Source: Choristoneura fumiferana
Taxonomy: Eukaryota; Arthropoda; Insecta; Lepidoptera; Tortricidae
DNA length: 64,000 nucleotides
Reading direction: 5' to 3'
Assembly: GCF_025370935.1 (NCBI RefSeq)
Contig: NC_133486.1
Span: 2,930,638-2,994,637, forward strand
The translations under genes were made by a program, and so were the position numbers. Shown here piece by piece: positions 53,037 through 62,614 of the stretch; the stretch's first letter is position 1, and each line of letters begins with the position of its first letter. The notes beneath the pieces are model-generated. The model searched no databases and was not told the DNA's origin. It was given only the letters and a program-made list of their open reading frames with translations.

Positions 53037-54287
53037 CAATGGGGATATAACAGCGAACTTGGACGAATTATTCGAACCGGCCAACACAAATGCGAGAGCA
53101 TTACATGCGTCGCTTGTCTGGTGCAGTATCTTTCTACCAACAGTGGCCGTACAATCGTTAAGAACGTTCTCTCCCAAAGTGATTACGGCGGTTGCCGGTG
53201 TTCGTTTCATAGCGTGAAAGGTGTCGACAAGAGACGACCCACGCCGGGAAGTAACAATCTTAACGCCGAAGGGCGAGCTGGAACATTTGCAAAACAAGGC
53301 GATGCACCTGCCATGGGGGACCAAGGAGTGGGTGAAGGAGCTGGTGAGTCCGATGCAGTGCTACATTCAGAAGGAGGACGGGGAATGGAGCGTGAACAAG
53401 CACACGCTAGTTTTGGAGAGGAACCGACGCCGGGTACAAGAAGATACGGACTTGACACCAGCAGAAATCCAGGCAATGATTATATCACCAATGGAAAGCT
53501 TGTTTTGCTGTTTGTGGACCAAAGGTGTTTTACTTCGGGAGACGGAGAGAGAATACTTACGCAAACGCCTGAGGGGATCGAGTTTATGTTCGGTCACAAT
53601 GCCGGGGAGCGAATCAAGACAGCAACAAACATTGCAAAAATTTTGGTATTTCAAGAAACGTTAAAAAAACGTATGGAACGTGCCAAAAAATTTCAACTCA
53701 AGGCTGACCCGGACATTATGAACGAAGAAATGATTGACAATACTCTGGCAAAACTGAAGAGACTATTGGAAGATAACGGAATTGACGTGAGAACATTTGC
53801 AATGACAACTTTTAAACATATAACAAATCAATTGGGCAAAAGAAACAACTTGTACTTTCACGGACCTCCATCAACGGGGAAAACCATGATTATGGAATCG
53901 TTGTGTGATGTGAACTTTAACGTGTCAAGACTGACGGGACTAACACCCAACAGTCAGTTTAACTTTTCATCAGTGTACAATACAAACGCGTGTTTTATGG
54001 ACGAGTGTAAACTAACAGACAATCAATTTGAACAGTGGAAATTGTCGGCTGGCGGCAGCAAAATGGACACTGACATTAAATACATGGACTGATTGATGGT
54101 GGTGGACTGTCGACTGTATACCGCGTCGAATCACCAATTGGGACTGTACGTGCAGACTGAAGGAGCGGCAAAAGCGATTGCAGAAAGAACGACGCAATTT
54201 GACTTCTTTAAACCGGTGAAGGAGTACTTTTATTGCTCGGTCTTTGTGTGGGAAAAATTGTGGAACACTGTAAACATGGTAGTATAG
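53037..54287 (+). pseudogene. Densovirus NS1 (SF3 helicase) remnant, with overlapping NS2-like frame
   Basis: The NS1 frame is open from 53037 or earlier (first ATG 53121) to a TGA at 54090, then continues to 54287. It contains the superfamily 3 helicase Walker A motif GPPSTGKT near 53866 and a Walker B-like CFMDE near 53993. NS1 is the parvoviral replication initiator and helicase; the N-terminal HUH nickase part would lie in or left of the insertion and is not visible. A second frame (53221-53664, also open before a TGA at 53215) overlaps it, the position of NS2 in related viruses. The stop inside the helicase C-terminal part makes it non-functional as assembled. Confidence 0.75.
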
Positions 54288-54478
54288 CATTGACCGAATA
54301 TACATTACTGATCACAAAATGAACAGCACTGAACGAACATGAGCCTCCGATCAATCCTAACCTAGTGATAAGCGTGTGTCTTTGTAATTAACACTGTATG
54401 TACCTAATAGTTAAGTAAGCTAGTCTAAGGGGTGAACTAAAAATCCAAAAAAATGTAAAAAATTTAAAAATACCAAAA

Positions 54479-54484
54479 AAATAA
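54479..54484 (+). terminator. Polyadenylation signal between NS and VP
   Basis: AATAAA in an A-rich tract 190 bp after the NS stop and 90 bp before the VP TATA box. Confidence 0.5.
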
Positions 54485-54572
54485 ACGTAGTATAAGTCAA
54501 ACACTTGTGTACTTATTTTTCCTTCCCAAACGTGACGCGACGACATGTCGCGACACGTCTGTCCAGTCAAAG

Positions 54573-54607
54573 TATAAATAGAGGGCAATCACTGCACAAC
54601 GGTCAGT
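54573..54607 (+). promoter_or_regulatory. Densovirus VP promoter
   Basis: TATAAATA at 54573-54580 and initiator TCAGT at 54603-54607, abutting the ATG at 54608. The spacing matches the NS promoter. Confidence 0.65.
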
Positions 54608-54955
54608 ATGGATCCGGCAACCGAGGGGAGTAGAGGTCTAACGCTACCGGGCTATAAATATTTGGGACCGTTAAATTCCTTGAATAGAGGTTTACCTACC
54701 AATAAATTAGACGCTGCAGCAAAAAGACACGACGAAGAATATCACAAAATCACTGATTATTATAAAAAGACTAAAAATTACAAAGAATTTGAAAAACAGG
54801 TACGCGAAGCAGACTTGTCATTTTTAGAAGAGGTCAAAGAATTTACGCCCGAAACAACTTACGATCAAGTAGCGTCTTGGTTAGCAACCGGGGGCATAGG
54901 AACAAAGTATTTGTTGGAACAAGTGACAGGAGTAGGTACTATACCCGACAGCTGA
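54608..54955 (+). CDS. Densovirus VP1 N-terminus with phospholipase A2 domain
   Basis: 115 codons. It contains the parvoviral PLA2 signature: the glycine-rich calcium loop YLGPLN, then LPTNKLDAAAKRHDEEY with the catalytic His-Asp pair. In the family this domain breaches the endosomal membrane during entry. The frame ends at TGA 54953; the capsid reading continues in another frame, so a one-base shift separates PLA2 from the capsid part. Confidence 0.8.
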   Translation: MDPATEGSRGLTLPGYKYLGPLNSLNRGLPTNKLDAAAKRHDEEYHKITDYYKKTKNYKEFEKQVREADLSFLEEVKEFTPETTYDQVASWLATGGIGTKYLLEQVTGVGTIPDS

Positions 54956-55162
54956 AAGCGAGTCGGGATTGGACATTGCCAACATGGAGACGTTCAATGC
55001 CAATAGCATGATTGGAGGTGGAGTAGAAAACAATGCAAACGTACACAAATTTCAATGTAAGAAAAAATTTACATTTGCCATAGAGTCTACAAAGGCAACT
55101 TACACAAAAGATAGAATCAACACGACATACAACACATATATACACAGCTTACCATGGCAATA
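54956..55162 (+). pseudogene. Densovirus capsid (VP) fragment, truncated by gap
   Basis: A frame open before 54969 (ATG 54969) continues the VP reading, with a Gly-rich NSMIGGG stretch, and runs into the N gap at 55163. Nothing viral is seen after the gap. It is about 65 codons of a capsid protein normally several hundred long. The homology call rests on position after the PLA2 domain. Confidence 0.55.
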
Positions 55163-55433
55163 NNNNNNNNNNNNNNNNNNNNNNNNNNNNNNNNNNNNNN
55201 NNNNNNNNNNNNNNNNNNNNNNNNNNNNNNNNNNNNNNNNNNNNNNNNNNNNNNNNNNNNNNNNNNNNNNNNNNNNNNNNNNNNNNNNNNNNNNNNNNNN
55301 NNNNNNNNNNNNNNNNNNNNNNNNNNNNNNNNNNNNNNNNNNNNNNNNNNNNNNNNNNNNNNNNNNNNNNNNNNNNNNNNNNNNNNNNNNNNNNNNNNNN
55401 NNNNNNNNNNNNNNNNNNNNNNNNNNNNNNNNN
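55163..55433. other. Assembly gap (271 N)
   Basis: N run. It hides the end of the viral capsid gene and the right virus/host junction. Confidence 0.99.
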
Positions 55434-57150
55434 ATGGCTCAAAATCGCACCGAAAATGGCTGCCGCGCGCGGCGGCTCGCTCAGTGGATACCCGGCTATT
55501 GGCTTGTGGTTTTAGCTAAACAATGTAACTATTTAGTAGGCCTAATAGATCGGCCTTGTATCATATTGTAGTGTAAATAAGGCCTTGTTGGCTTTTATAG
55601 AATAATTATGTATGAATTTCTTTTTAATGTATCGTATTATTCAGATCGCGGATCGGCAAGCACAGGGTAGGACGACGAGACGGACGGATGACCTGTTTAA
55701 CACATTTACGACCAAGCCTGAACTCGAACTAATCTGATGCAAACCGAATATTTTTCGCGAATTATGCATAAGACTCGTTTGCCGAGTGCATATCCGCTCG
55801 GTCGAACGAAACAAAGCGCCACGCCGAGTACTCGGGAGCCGTGTTCACTTATCACCATACCGCCGACCCGCCCCCCGGGTGCAGGGCTGCCCAAAAATTT
55901 GTTAGGGTCTTTATACGCAAAGCGAAAACTTGGAAATCCTCTTTTAGCATGGGTGCGCACACATAAGTGTTAAGTAATTAGGGATGTTCGATCGATTCGA
56001 TTATTCGATTAATCCATGTAAAATTATCGAGAAGTAATCGATTAATCAGAAAATTTAAATAATCGCTCTAATCGATTACACCGATTAATCGATATTTAAC
56101 GTTTTTTTATTTGTTTTTATAGTGAAATTAAATGGGTGACATTATTTCCCGACCGTAAAATACCGACATGGAAATACCGATATGATAGAAACGCCCATAG
56201 AAACTCTTGTCAGTTTGACACCAGTTTGTATGGGCGAGGTGGGGCGAGTACACGAAATATCGGGTTTGTATTTCCATGTCGGTATTTTACGGCCGGGAAA
56301 TAGTGTCACCCATTTTATTTCACTTTAAACACATTTGAACTGCTATGTGGACAAGAATTAGATTTCGAAAATTAATAAAAAATATGTTACTTTATGTATA
56401 AAATAATTTAATTTTACGTTGGACTAATATTGTTGTATTCTATTCTATTTCCCCTAAATAGCGGTTGGTTGGTAGGCTTAGGACTTACTTAGAACAACGT
56501 CAGTTTTCGATAACATTGACACGGTTAAGTTGATTGTGCTCTGGATATGCGCAGCAAGTCGCAGCAGCAAGAAAAGGTAAGTATATATAGGTAAGCAATA
56601 CTTTCTTTAATTTTGGAGTGTCATCCCTTTCAAACCAGGGAGGAAGAAAAAGGAGGACACTACAGTGTTGCCACTTTTTATAAGATATAAACATCACAGT
56701 AAAAGAAAGAGTCGACACACCACTCAACCGTCCATAGACCACAGACGTCGATATGCACAATCTGCCAACTGTCATGTCATATCTCATCTGTGGCCTATGC
56801 CGAATGTCAGTGTCACTGAACAGACTGGCTACTGCTTTATTAGATACTGTGCTTGACTAACCTTAAAAACTAATATTTAAAGACAAAAGACAAGTGTTAA
56901 TAAATACTTGAAACAAATTAAAAAATAAGACTCAAAAGCCGTTAAGTGTCTGCACCTAACATCATTCAAAGGCTCATGACTTCAAAAACAGCTACATCCG
57001 CTCCGATGCAAATGGGACAAAAACTCGAGGTATGTACCTATTCCATTTGAGGCAAGAAATTCGACAAACAAAACATACTCAGATTGCACTCGTATCATGG
57101 CTCTGCATCTCCTGAATCATTTGGTGTTCAAGCATCATTTTTTTTAGCTT
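55434..57150. other. Non-coding spacer with one inverted-repeat element
   Basis: A cluster of ATTAATCGAT palindromes lies at about 55985-56098. A short ATG frame followed by GTAAGT occurs at about 56545-56577 (MRSKSQQQEK), a possible small first exon with no confirmed partner. Nothing else recognised. Confidence 0.4.
56121..56324. mobile_element. Inverted-repeat MITE
   Basis: Arms AGTGAAATTAAATGGGTGAC / complement, then TTCCCGACCGTAAAATACC and GACATGGAAAT, with a 100-bp centre. 204 bp, no ORF. Confidence 0.7.
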
Positions 57151-57435
57151 TTATTTAAAATTTTGTATGCATTTTAGGTCTCGGATTGGGGGCGGAATAT
57201 TGTTCCAGTATTTCGTGGCTGCATACCTGAAACTGCCACGAAAAGCAGCTGTTTTGTGGCGAGGCAGAAGCAGTTGTGTGGCACGCTTCCGCTCTCCACT
57301 TGACCAGACAAGTGGCAAGGCAAGGCAAGACGATAATGTGAGTTTGTTTACAAGATACATTGGAGCTCTGTGCTTAAGTACGTCAAAAAGTAAACAAGCC
57401 AAATGAAGTTTACGTCGGTGATGCATTTTGAGCAT
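57151..57435 (-). pseudogene. Non-LTR reverse transcriptase C-terminal remnant
   Basis: 95 codons: HHRRKLHLACLLFDVLKHRA and AFRGSFRYAATKYWNNIPPP, the same post-RT region as 25826-26314. No catalytic motif. Confidence 0.55.
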
Positions 57436-57918
57436 TATGTGTTTATTTAGAAAAGGAGTTACATGAGCCCTTAACGGAATATTAAAACAGAAGCGTGAAC
57501 AGGCATTTTGGGACTCTCTGGATTAGTTTTTTAGTTTTTGCCAGCAAACGCGGTCCATACACCACATCCATGTAATTTAATTTCGATAACAAAAAAAAGC
57601 AATAACAAAAACTTATAGGTAAGCACATTATTAAATTGGTATTTGATGGTGGTAAATAAACTAGACACTTTATTTAATATGAAAAAGCTTATTATTTCCT
57701 GCATTATCATGGTTGTACAAAAACCATTATTGTATTTCATATTATATTGGCAATTTCTATGTACCTAAATAAACAAACCATTTGATACTAATCTTAATTT
57801 TAGCAAACCTTATGTTAAGATATTAGTTTTCAATTGATAAAAATAAAGTTGCCTTAAAAAATATTGACCCGGAGCAAAATGGAAACTGTTTAAAAAAATT
57901 AACTCTTTTTGCCAACAG
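57436..57918. other. AT-rich spacer
   Basis: No gene or repeat boundary seen. Confidence 0.4.
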
Positions 57919-58095
57919 GAGAGATGAAGCAAAAACAGAGCCCTTGCTGAGGGGACAACGGCAGGAGGAGGTGCCGCTGTTCTCTCAGCAGACGGAAGAG
58001 GCGCGAGAACGCCATCACATTGTTAAAGAGAAATTGCGCCTTTGCCGGACGAGCCGCGCCCCCCGCTGACGCAGCAGGAGGTGCAGGCGGCGCGT
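57919..58095 (+). CDS. Candidate internal exon, unrecognised protein
   Basis: Acceptor TTTTTGCCAACAG before 57919, donor GTGAGT at 58096. One frame reads RDEAKTEPLLRGQRQEEVPL and on, charged and helix-like, to about 58030. After an apparent one-base change, LPDEPRPPLTQQEVQAAR reaches the donor. Composition is GC-rich in an AT-rich neighbourhood, as for the real exons of this window. I cannot name the family or find partner exons. Confidence 0.35.
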
Positions 58096-58290
58096 GTGAG
58101 TTGGGCCGCCGCGGCAAAGGCGGCGGATAATTGCCATGCGAACGCCATACGCATCACTTGATGCGTATGGCGTCTTAATAAAAAAAGTTTTCTTTTTTAA
58201 AATCTGATTTATTTGTCTAAGATCAGCAAACAACAATATAACAAAACTATACAACGAACATTAACTTATATCCAACCTTTTCGCACAATC

Positions 58291-58622
58291 ACGACCAAGG
58301 GGCTTATATACAAAACTGCACCGCTACTACGAAACTTGGAAGTTCGTGTCGTGCGGTCCCTCTGACACTTTACTGTTTAATACGAGAGCGAGAGGGACCG
58401 CACGACACGAACTTCGAGTTTCGTAATAGCCCTGCTGGAGGTTGAACGCCGAACGAAGAAGTTTGACCTTTATTGCTTATTTATATATTCCATCTCTTTC
58501 TTAACTTAACTAAAGAAAGAGATGGAATACATTCGTGACTTAATAAAGATCAACATTTCTTGTTTCAAACGGATGTTCAGCGTTCAACCTCCAGTGTTGT
58601 ATATAAGCTTCTTGGTCACGAC
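58291..58622. mobile_element. Inverted-repeat element hosting a MITE family 1 copy
   Basis: Outer arms ACGACCAAGGGGCTTATATA (58291 on) and its near complement (58597-58622), and inner arms GAGGTTGAACGCCGAACG / complement (58439-58593) with a GAAAGAGATGGAATA stem. MITE family 1 (58321-58438) lies between the left outer and left inner arm and so inserted later. Confidence 0.6.
58321..58438. mobile_element. MITE family 1, complete copy
   Basis: GCTACTACGAAACTTGGAAG ... CGAGTTTCGTAATAGCCCTG with the GGTCCCTCTGACAC / GAGCGAGAGGGACC centre. Confidence 0.7.
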
Positions 58623-59036
58623 GTGCATCTAGATGGCCATGCCGAAATGTGAAAAAGTGTCATTGACGTAACTTAATTATCTTTCACTCCGTAGCTGATC
58701 GTAAAAATATAAAATAAATTACTTTCCACCCTAGAGATGAAAACGCAATTTACCCATGAAAATCAAATTTTCCGAACAGGAGAGATGAAAAATCTGTATA
58801 TCTATGTATATTTTCTTAATAATACCTATACCTACGGTAAAGGAAACTGAATCACGTACAAGGGTGGAACCTTTGTGCTACTTATATTGACATACATTAT
58901 TTCGTATCGACGAAACACGACGTGTTGACATTATGAAAAGGTTCCACCTTGGTACATGATTCCGTTTCCTCGGCTACTACACTACAATACTACAACTAGA
59001 TACTACGACTACAGGGTATGGCAAATTCAGGAGTTG
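58623..59036. other. Spacer with short inverted sequences
   Basis: TACGGTAAAGGAAACTGAATCA (58832 on) and its near complement near 58960-58980 enclose a GTGGAACCTT / AAGGTTCCAC stem, a further hairpin of about 150 bp. No coding sequence. Confidence 0.45.
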
Positions 59037-59044
59037 TCAAAGCC

Positions 59045-59701
59045 CTTGTTCCCTGTACATAACCAACTTCCATTACCAGCACTGGGAGAGGACAAATAAT
59101 TTCTACGCCAAAATCGGGTATTGTACAATTATTTTTCCTCGTACATTACCGGCCCATGGCGTTGGTTGGAAAAATAATTCATAGTACAATACTCGGTTTT
59201 GGAGTAAGATCCTTTAATGATTGCCATTCCCAAGGACAATATTATTTCCAAATTATGCCCTAAAAATGAGTATGTAGATGTAACATTTGGAGGGAATACT
59301 TACGGATTGTTTTTCCTATTACTAAAGGACGTTATTAGGTAGGTTATGTTAAGTTTGCATCGGGTCGAAGGGCCAAAACTACACAAAAGCAGGAGCTCCG
59401 CGTGAGCGGAGCTTCGGCGACATTGTTTCTGTGTCGATTAATATTGGAAAAAAACGCGATTGTGAAAATAAGCTTGAGTAATGCTTTTTTACTGAAGCTT
59501 GTTCTGTACAAGGCATTAAAGAATCCTACTCCAAAACCGGGTATTGTACTATGAATTATTTTTCCTCTTACATTACCGGCCATGACGTTGGTTTTGTACA
59601 AAGAAAAAAAAAACCTACTCCAAAACCCAGTCTTGTAGTAGGAATTATTTGTCCTCTCCCAGTGCTGGTAATGGAACTTGGTTATGTACGGGGAACTAGG
59701 G
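59045..59701. mobile_element. 657-bp non-autonomous DNA transposon with 8-bp TSD
   Basis: The ends CCCTTGTTCCCTGTACATAA and the complement of CCCTAGTTCCCCGTACATAA open TIRs of about 60 bp. The direct duplication TGTCAAAG flanks them (59037-59044; 59702-59709). Inside are further direct and inverted copies of a TACTCCAAAACCGGGTATTG unit and a GC-rich stem-loop (59341-59428). An 8-bp duplication fits hAT or P-like superfamilies, but the CCCT end is not typical of either. Confidence 0.7.
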
Positions 59702-59729
59702 TGTCAAAGACCGTATTATATGTAATTAA

Positions 59730-61198
59730 TTAGTATTTATGATATGTTCGAAAACATTCCATGCAGAGGCCTGGTTCATTCGGGCAATCCGGACAGTAGC
59801 ACAAAGTATTTTTGCGTTCGTGTGTAGAATCCCAACAGTGTTTGCACCGTCGTCTTTTAGTATTGCCGTTGCGATCTTTAGGCAAATGCTTTGGAAGGTG
59901 AATAGCATGACTGACGCTCACTGTTGGAGGTGGTAATAATTCAGAAATTACTGATCGCCTAAATGAGTGATATGGTATTTTTTTTATTTTTTAATGTACA
60001 AAAAGTAGGCATTTAAAAGCATCATTTGAAATATATGAATGCCTACTTTTTGTACCACCGCATCGTCTTGTGTTCACAAGTATAATAAGATAACATTTGG
60101 TCATGTCTATCAACACCACTCATAAATTTATTATATTCTACCACAATTTCAGGTTTCAAAATCATTTGGCCCCTTTTATTCGTTACCGGTATTAATTCTG
60201 GAGAATGTTTGGTGCTGATAGACAAGACGTCGCGCTTATCGCGCCACTTGCAAACACAGACGATACTGTTGTATCTGAAGATACTACCACCTTTCCTTAG
60301 CTTATTGGTGCAAACAACTGCAGGGTTTCCTTTTCTGTTAGCCCTAAGGGTGCCCGTGACATTTGTGCCTTTACGTAGTAAGAATGTTGATAACTCTACG
60401 CTGTTATAAAAATTGTCCATGTATAAATGGCGTCCAGTGTTAAAATATTTATTGAAAAGTTTGCACACTACTTTATCCGTGTGGCCTCGCCCCCCTACTT
60501 CGTCGTCCCTTTTACCTTTATACATGTGCAATCGGAGTGCTAGGCCACACGGATCGGCTAACATATATAATTTAATTCCAAATTTGTGTCGTTTGCCTTT
60601 TAAATATTGTCTGAAGCCACTACGACCTCGACATAATATCATGGATTCGTCAATTGTTAAATTCTCGCCAGGAGAGTATAAATTATACATTTTTTCATTG
60701 AAATATTCCATCAACGAGTCCAAATTATGTTTTCCAAATTTCAAACATCGAACGATTAACAGAAATCTATTGCGAGACATGAATTTTTTAGCAAATAAGT
60801 TTAAAAAATAATCTTTACTCCAGTAATCTGAATATCTATTCACTTTTACTGTTCCCATTTGAAATAAAATACCTAAAAACGTCAAAAATTCAGGGACATC
60901 CAGTGATTTCCATTTTAAAATTGCGTTATTAAGTCGTCCTTGTAGCATAGTAGTTGCGAAATCGTTGGTGCTTTTGACAATTTCTTCCAAAATTTCTATT
61001 GAAAATAAAAGTTTAAAAAAATCGTAAGGCGTTGAGGCATATTCGGGAACGCGGCATTCCTGTTCGCCGTTAAAAATTGGAGCACGGCGTGCAGTTACTG
61101 GACGATGCAGAGTCCACTCCTCGTTGATCGGCGCCACGCTACCCTGCTCCCCGTCATCAATCTCCTCCTCGGAGGAAGATGTTTCGCTTTCAGCAGTC
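59730..61198 (-). pseudogene. piggyBac-family transposase, nearly full length with indels
   Basis: The main frame runs 61198-60043 (acceptor TTTTTAG before 61198, so an upstream exon exists beyond the (AC)n repeat). An acidic N-terminus (SSSEEEIDDGEQG) is followed by the DDE_Tnp_1_7 domain with the three expected Asp motifs LTIDESM, YMDNFYNS and SGVDRHDQ. At 60043 a one-base loss after RWYKK shifts the frame; GIHIFQMMLLNAYFLY continues in the next frame, and after an A-run the C-terminal cysteine-rich finger (RRRCKHCW...CYCPDCPNEPGLCMECF) follows to a stop at 59730. No TTAA-flanked ends were found. It could be a dying transposon or a host-domesticated copy with base errors. Confidence 0.8.
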
Positions 61199-61275
61199 CT
61201 AAAAATAAAAAATAAATTAAAATAACGATTTCACAAGCGATACAAGTATCTACATATGTATAATATACTATACTA

Positions 61276-61285
61276 ACACACACAC

Positions 61286-61332
<47 letters not shown>
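61276..61332. repeat. (AC)n microsatellite
   Basis: About 28 AC units with one AA interruption, just upstream of the piggyBac exon on its strand. Confidence 0.9.
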
Positions 61333-61736
61333 CTTGTTGACACAGAAATTTATAAAATTAATAATTTTTGTTTTAGTTTTGAAAAATAAAATATAAAAAA
61401 ACTGTTTTGGATTACGTTTTTAGTTTTGGATTATGTATTATTGTTTAGAGGCTAATTAAATATTTTTCTTTATTATTTTTGTTCCTTAAACATAGTTGCC
61501 ATTTGCCGCTAACCATTGTTTCTTGTAAATCATATTTTTTTTACCCCACGAGACAGGCCTTGCCTAGTGTGGGGGTCAGCACAAATGTATTCTGTGTCTT
61601 TAATATTTTTGGAAATAAACTATTTGTATTTGTATTTGTATTTTGTACTAAGCTAGAGAACATCTTTTTACATTCTCCTAATCACAACAACCTGAAACCT
61701 GAGTAAGAGCTAGGTCGCACTACGGATAAACCGCTG
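61333..61736. other. AT-rich spacer with a LINE-type tail
   Basis: 'ttttttaccccacgagacag...gtgggggtcagcac' and (TTTGTA)n near 61620-61642 look like a LINE 3' end. No coding sequence. Confidence 0.35.
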
Positions 61737-62075
61737 AATATCGCTAGATGGCGTTAGTATTGTGAGGTTCGTTTGACGTTTTAGTCTTGCTTGCGATTGG
61801 CTCATTTAGTTATTTAATTAACCAATCACGAGCGCAACGCAAAATTTAAACGGACCTGACGATACTAACGCCGTCTAGCGATATTTCGCCTGTGGAAAAA
61901 CCCTCATTGTTATGTTTTTGTTGTATATTTGTGTGCCGACAAATAGAACTCGCACATGGTTCGGTCAAGTTACTTGAAAACGAGCAAAAATTGATAAGCG
62001 CAGTAAATAATCGTACGTTAGTATTTATTTTGAATGCATTTATAAAAAATATACTATTATTTGTATAAAAAACAA
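61737..62075. mobile_element. MITE family 2 with AT-rich tail (copy B)
   Basis: Same head (61737-61888) and tail (to ATTATTTGTATAAAAAACAA) as 46484-46890. It is slightly shorter. Confidence 0.65.
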
Positions 62076-62154
62076 AGTTTATTATTCTATTTATTTATTC
62101 AAACAATATTATTATTGAAAATACAAACTGAAATATAGATGCACAGAAAAATAA

Positions 62155-62228
62155 GACCATCACTGGGAATCGAACCCAGGTCCTCGGTAATCCGTACCGC
62201 GTGCTATACCGCTACACCACTGATGGTC
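62155..62228 (-). repeat. tRNA-like SINE head, left arm
   Basis: GACCATCA / TGATGGTC acceptor-like ends and GGGTTCGATTCCCAG as T arm/B box. The putative anticodon loop ACGGATT lacks the invariant U before the anticodon and the D arm pairs poorly, so a tRNA-derived SINE is more likely than a working tRNA. Confidence 0.55.
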
Positions 62229-62490
62229 AACGGTACCGACACGAATTTCCCTATGCACCTCATATCTCAGCTTGTGTTTCTTACTTAGTCACTTAAGCAG
62301 CGACGCTAGCGACATCTATGCCGTAAGCCCTCAAACTTTTTTCGGCGGTGAGCGGTTAGTTCCAAAGGAATGCCGAAAAAAGTTTGAGGGCTTACGGCAT
62401 AGATGTCGCTAGCGTCGCTGCTTAAGTGACTAAGTAATGAAACACAAGCTGAGATATGAGGTGCATAGGGAAATTCGTGTCGGTACCGTT

Positions 62491-62564
62491 GACCATCAGT
62501 GGTGTAGCGGTATAGCACGCGGTACGGATTACCGAGGACCTGGGTTCGATTCCCAGTGATGGTC
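62491..62564 (+). repeat. tRNA-like SINE head, right arm
   Basis: Exact reverse-complement partner of 62155-62228. Confidence 0.55.
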
Positions 62565-62614
62565 TTATTTTTCTGTTTTTTCTGTGCATCTATATTTCAG
62601 TTTGTATTTTCAAT

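Larger units (their letters stand above)
46895..55162 (+). mobile_element. Endogenous densovirus (parvovirus) locus, interrupted
   Basis: All viral pieces read on the + strand: repeat-rich left end (46895-47590), NS promoter and first NS frames (47593-47915), NS continuation (53037-54287), polyadenylation signal (54479), VP promoter (54573) and VP frames (54608 to the gap at 55163). A monosense layout with NS before VP and a phospholipase motif at the VP start resembles iteradensoviruses of Lepidoptera. The virus is split by a 5.1-kb insertion (47916-53036). NS and VP carry stops or shifts, and the capsid region runs into the gap. It is a fixed, inactive copy as assembled. Confidence 0.75.
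62114..62614. repeat. Near-perfect 0.5-kb palindrome with tRNA-like arms
   Basis: Left arm 62114-62346 and right arm 62372-62614 are reverse complements apart from a 1-base and a 9-base indel. The loop is 25 bp (62347-62371). Each arm contains a 74-bp tRNA-like unit. Confidence 0.9.

Noticed and set aside
53207..53476. - strand frame across the viral NS region, as in ambisense densoviruses.
   Set aside because: No domain, and all viral promoters and recognisable motifs are on the + strand.
59996..60055. Perfect-looking inverted repeat (GTACAAAAAGTAGGCATT / complement) inside the piggyBac gene, first taken for a MITE.
   Set aside because: Read in the next frame it is ordinary transposase sequence (GIHIFQMMLLNAYFLY after RWYKK). 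The symmetry comes from the coding sequence, not from an insertion.
62155..62564. Two tRNA genes in opposite orientation.
   Set aside because: B box and acceptor-like pairing are good, but the anticodon loop lacks the invariant U33, the D arm pairs poorly, and both lie in palindrome arms. tRNA-derived SINE heads are more likely.
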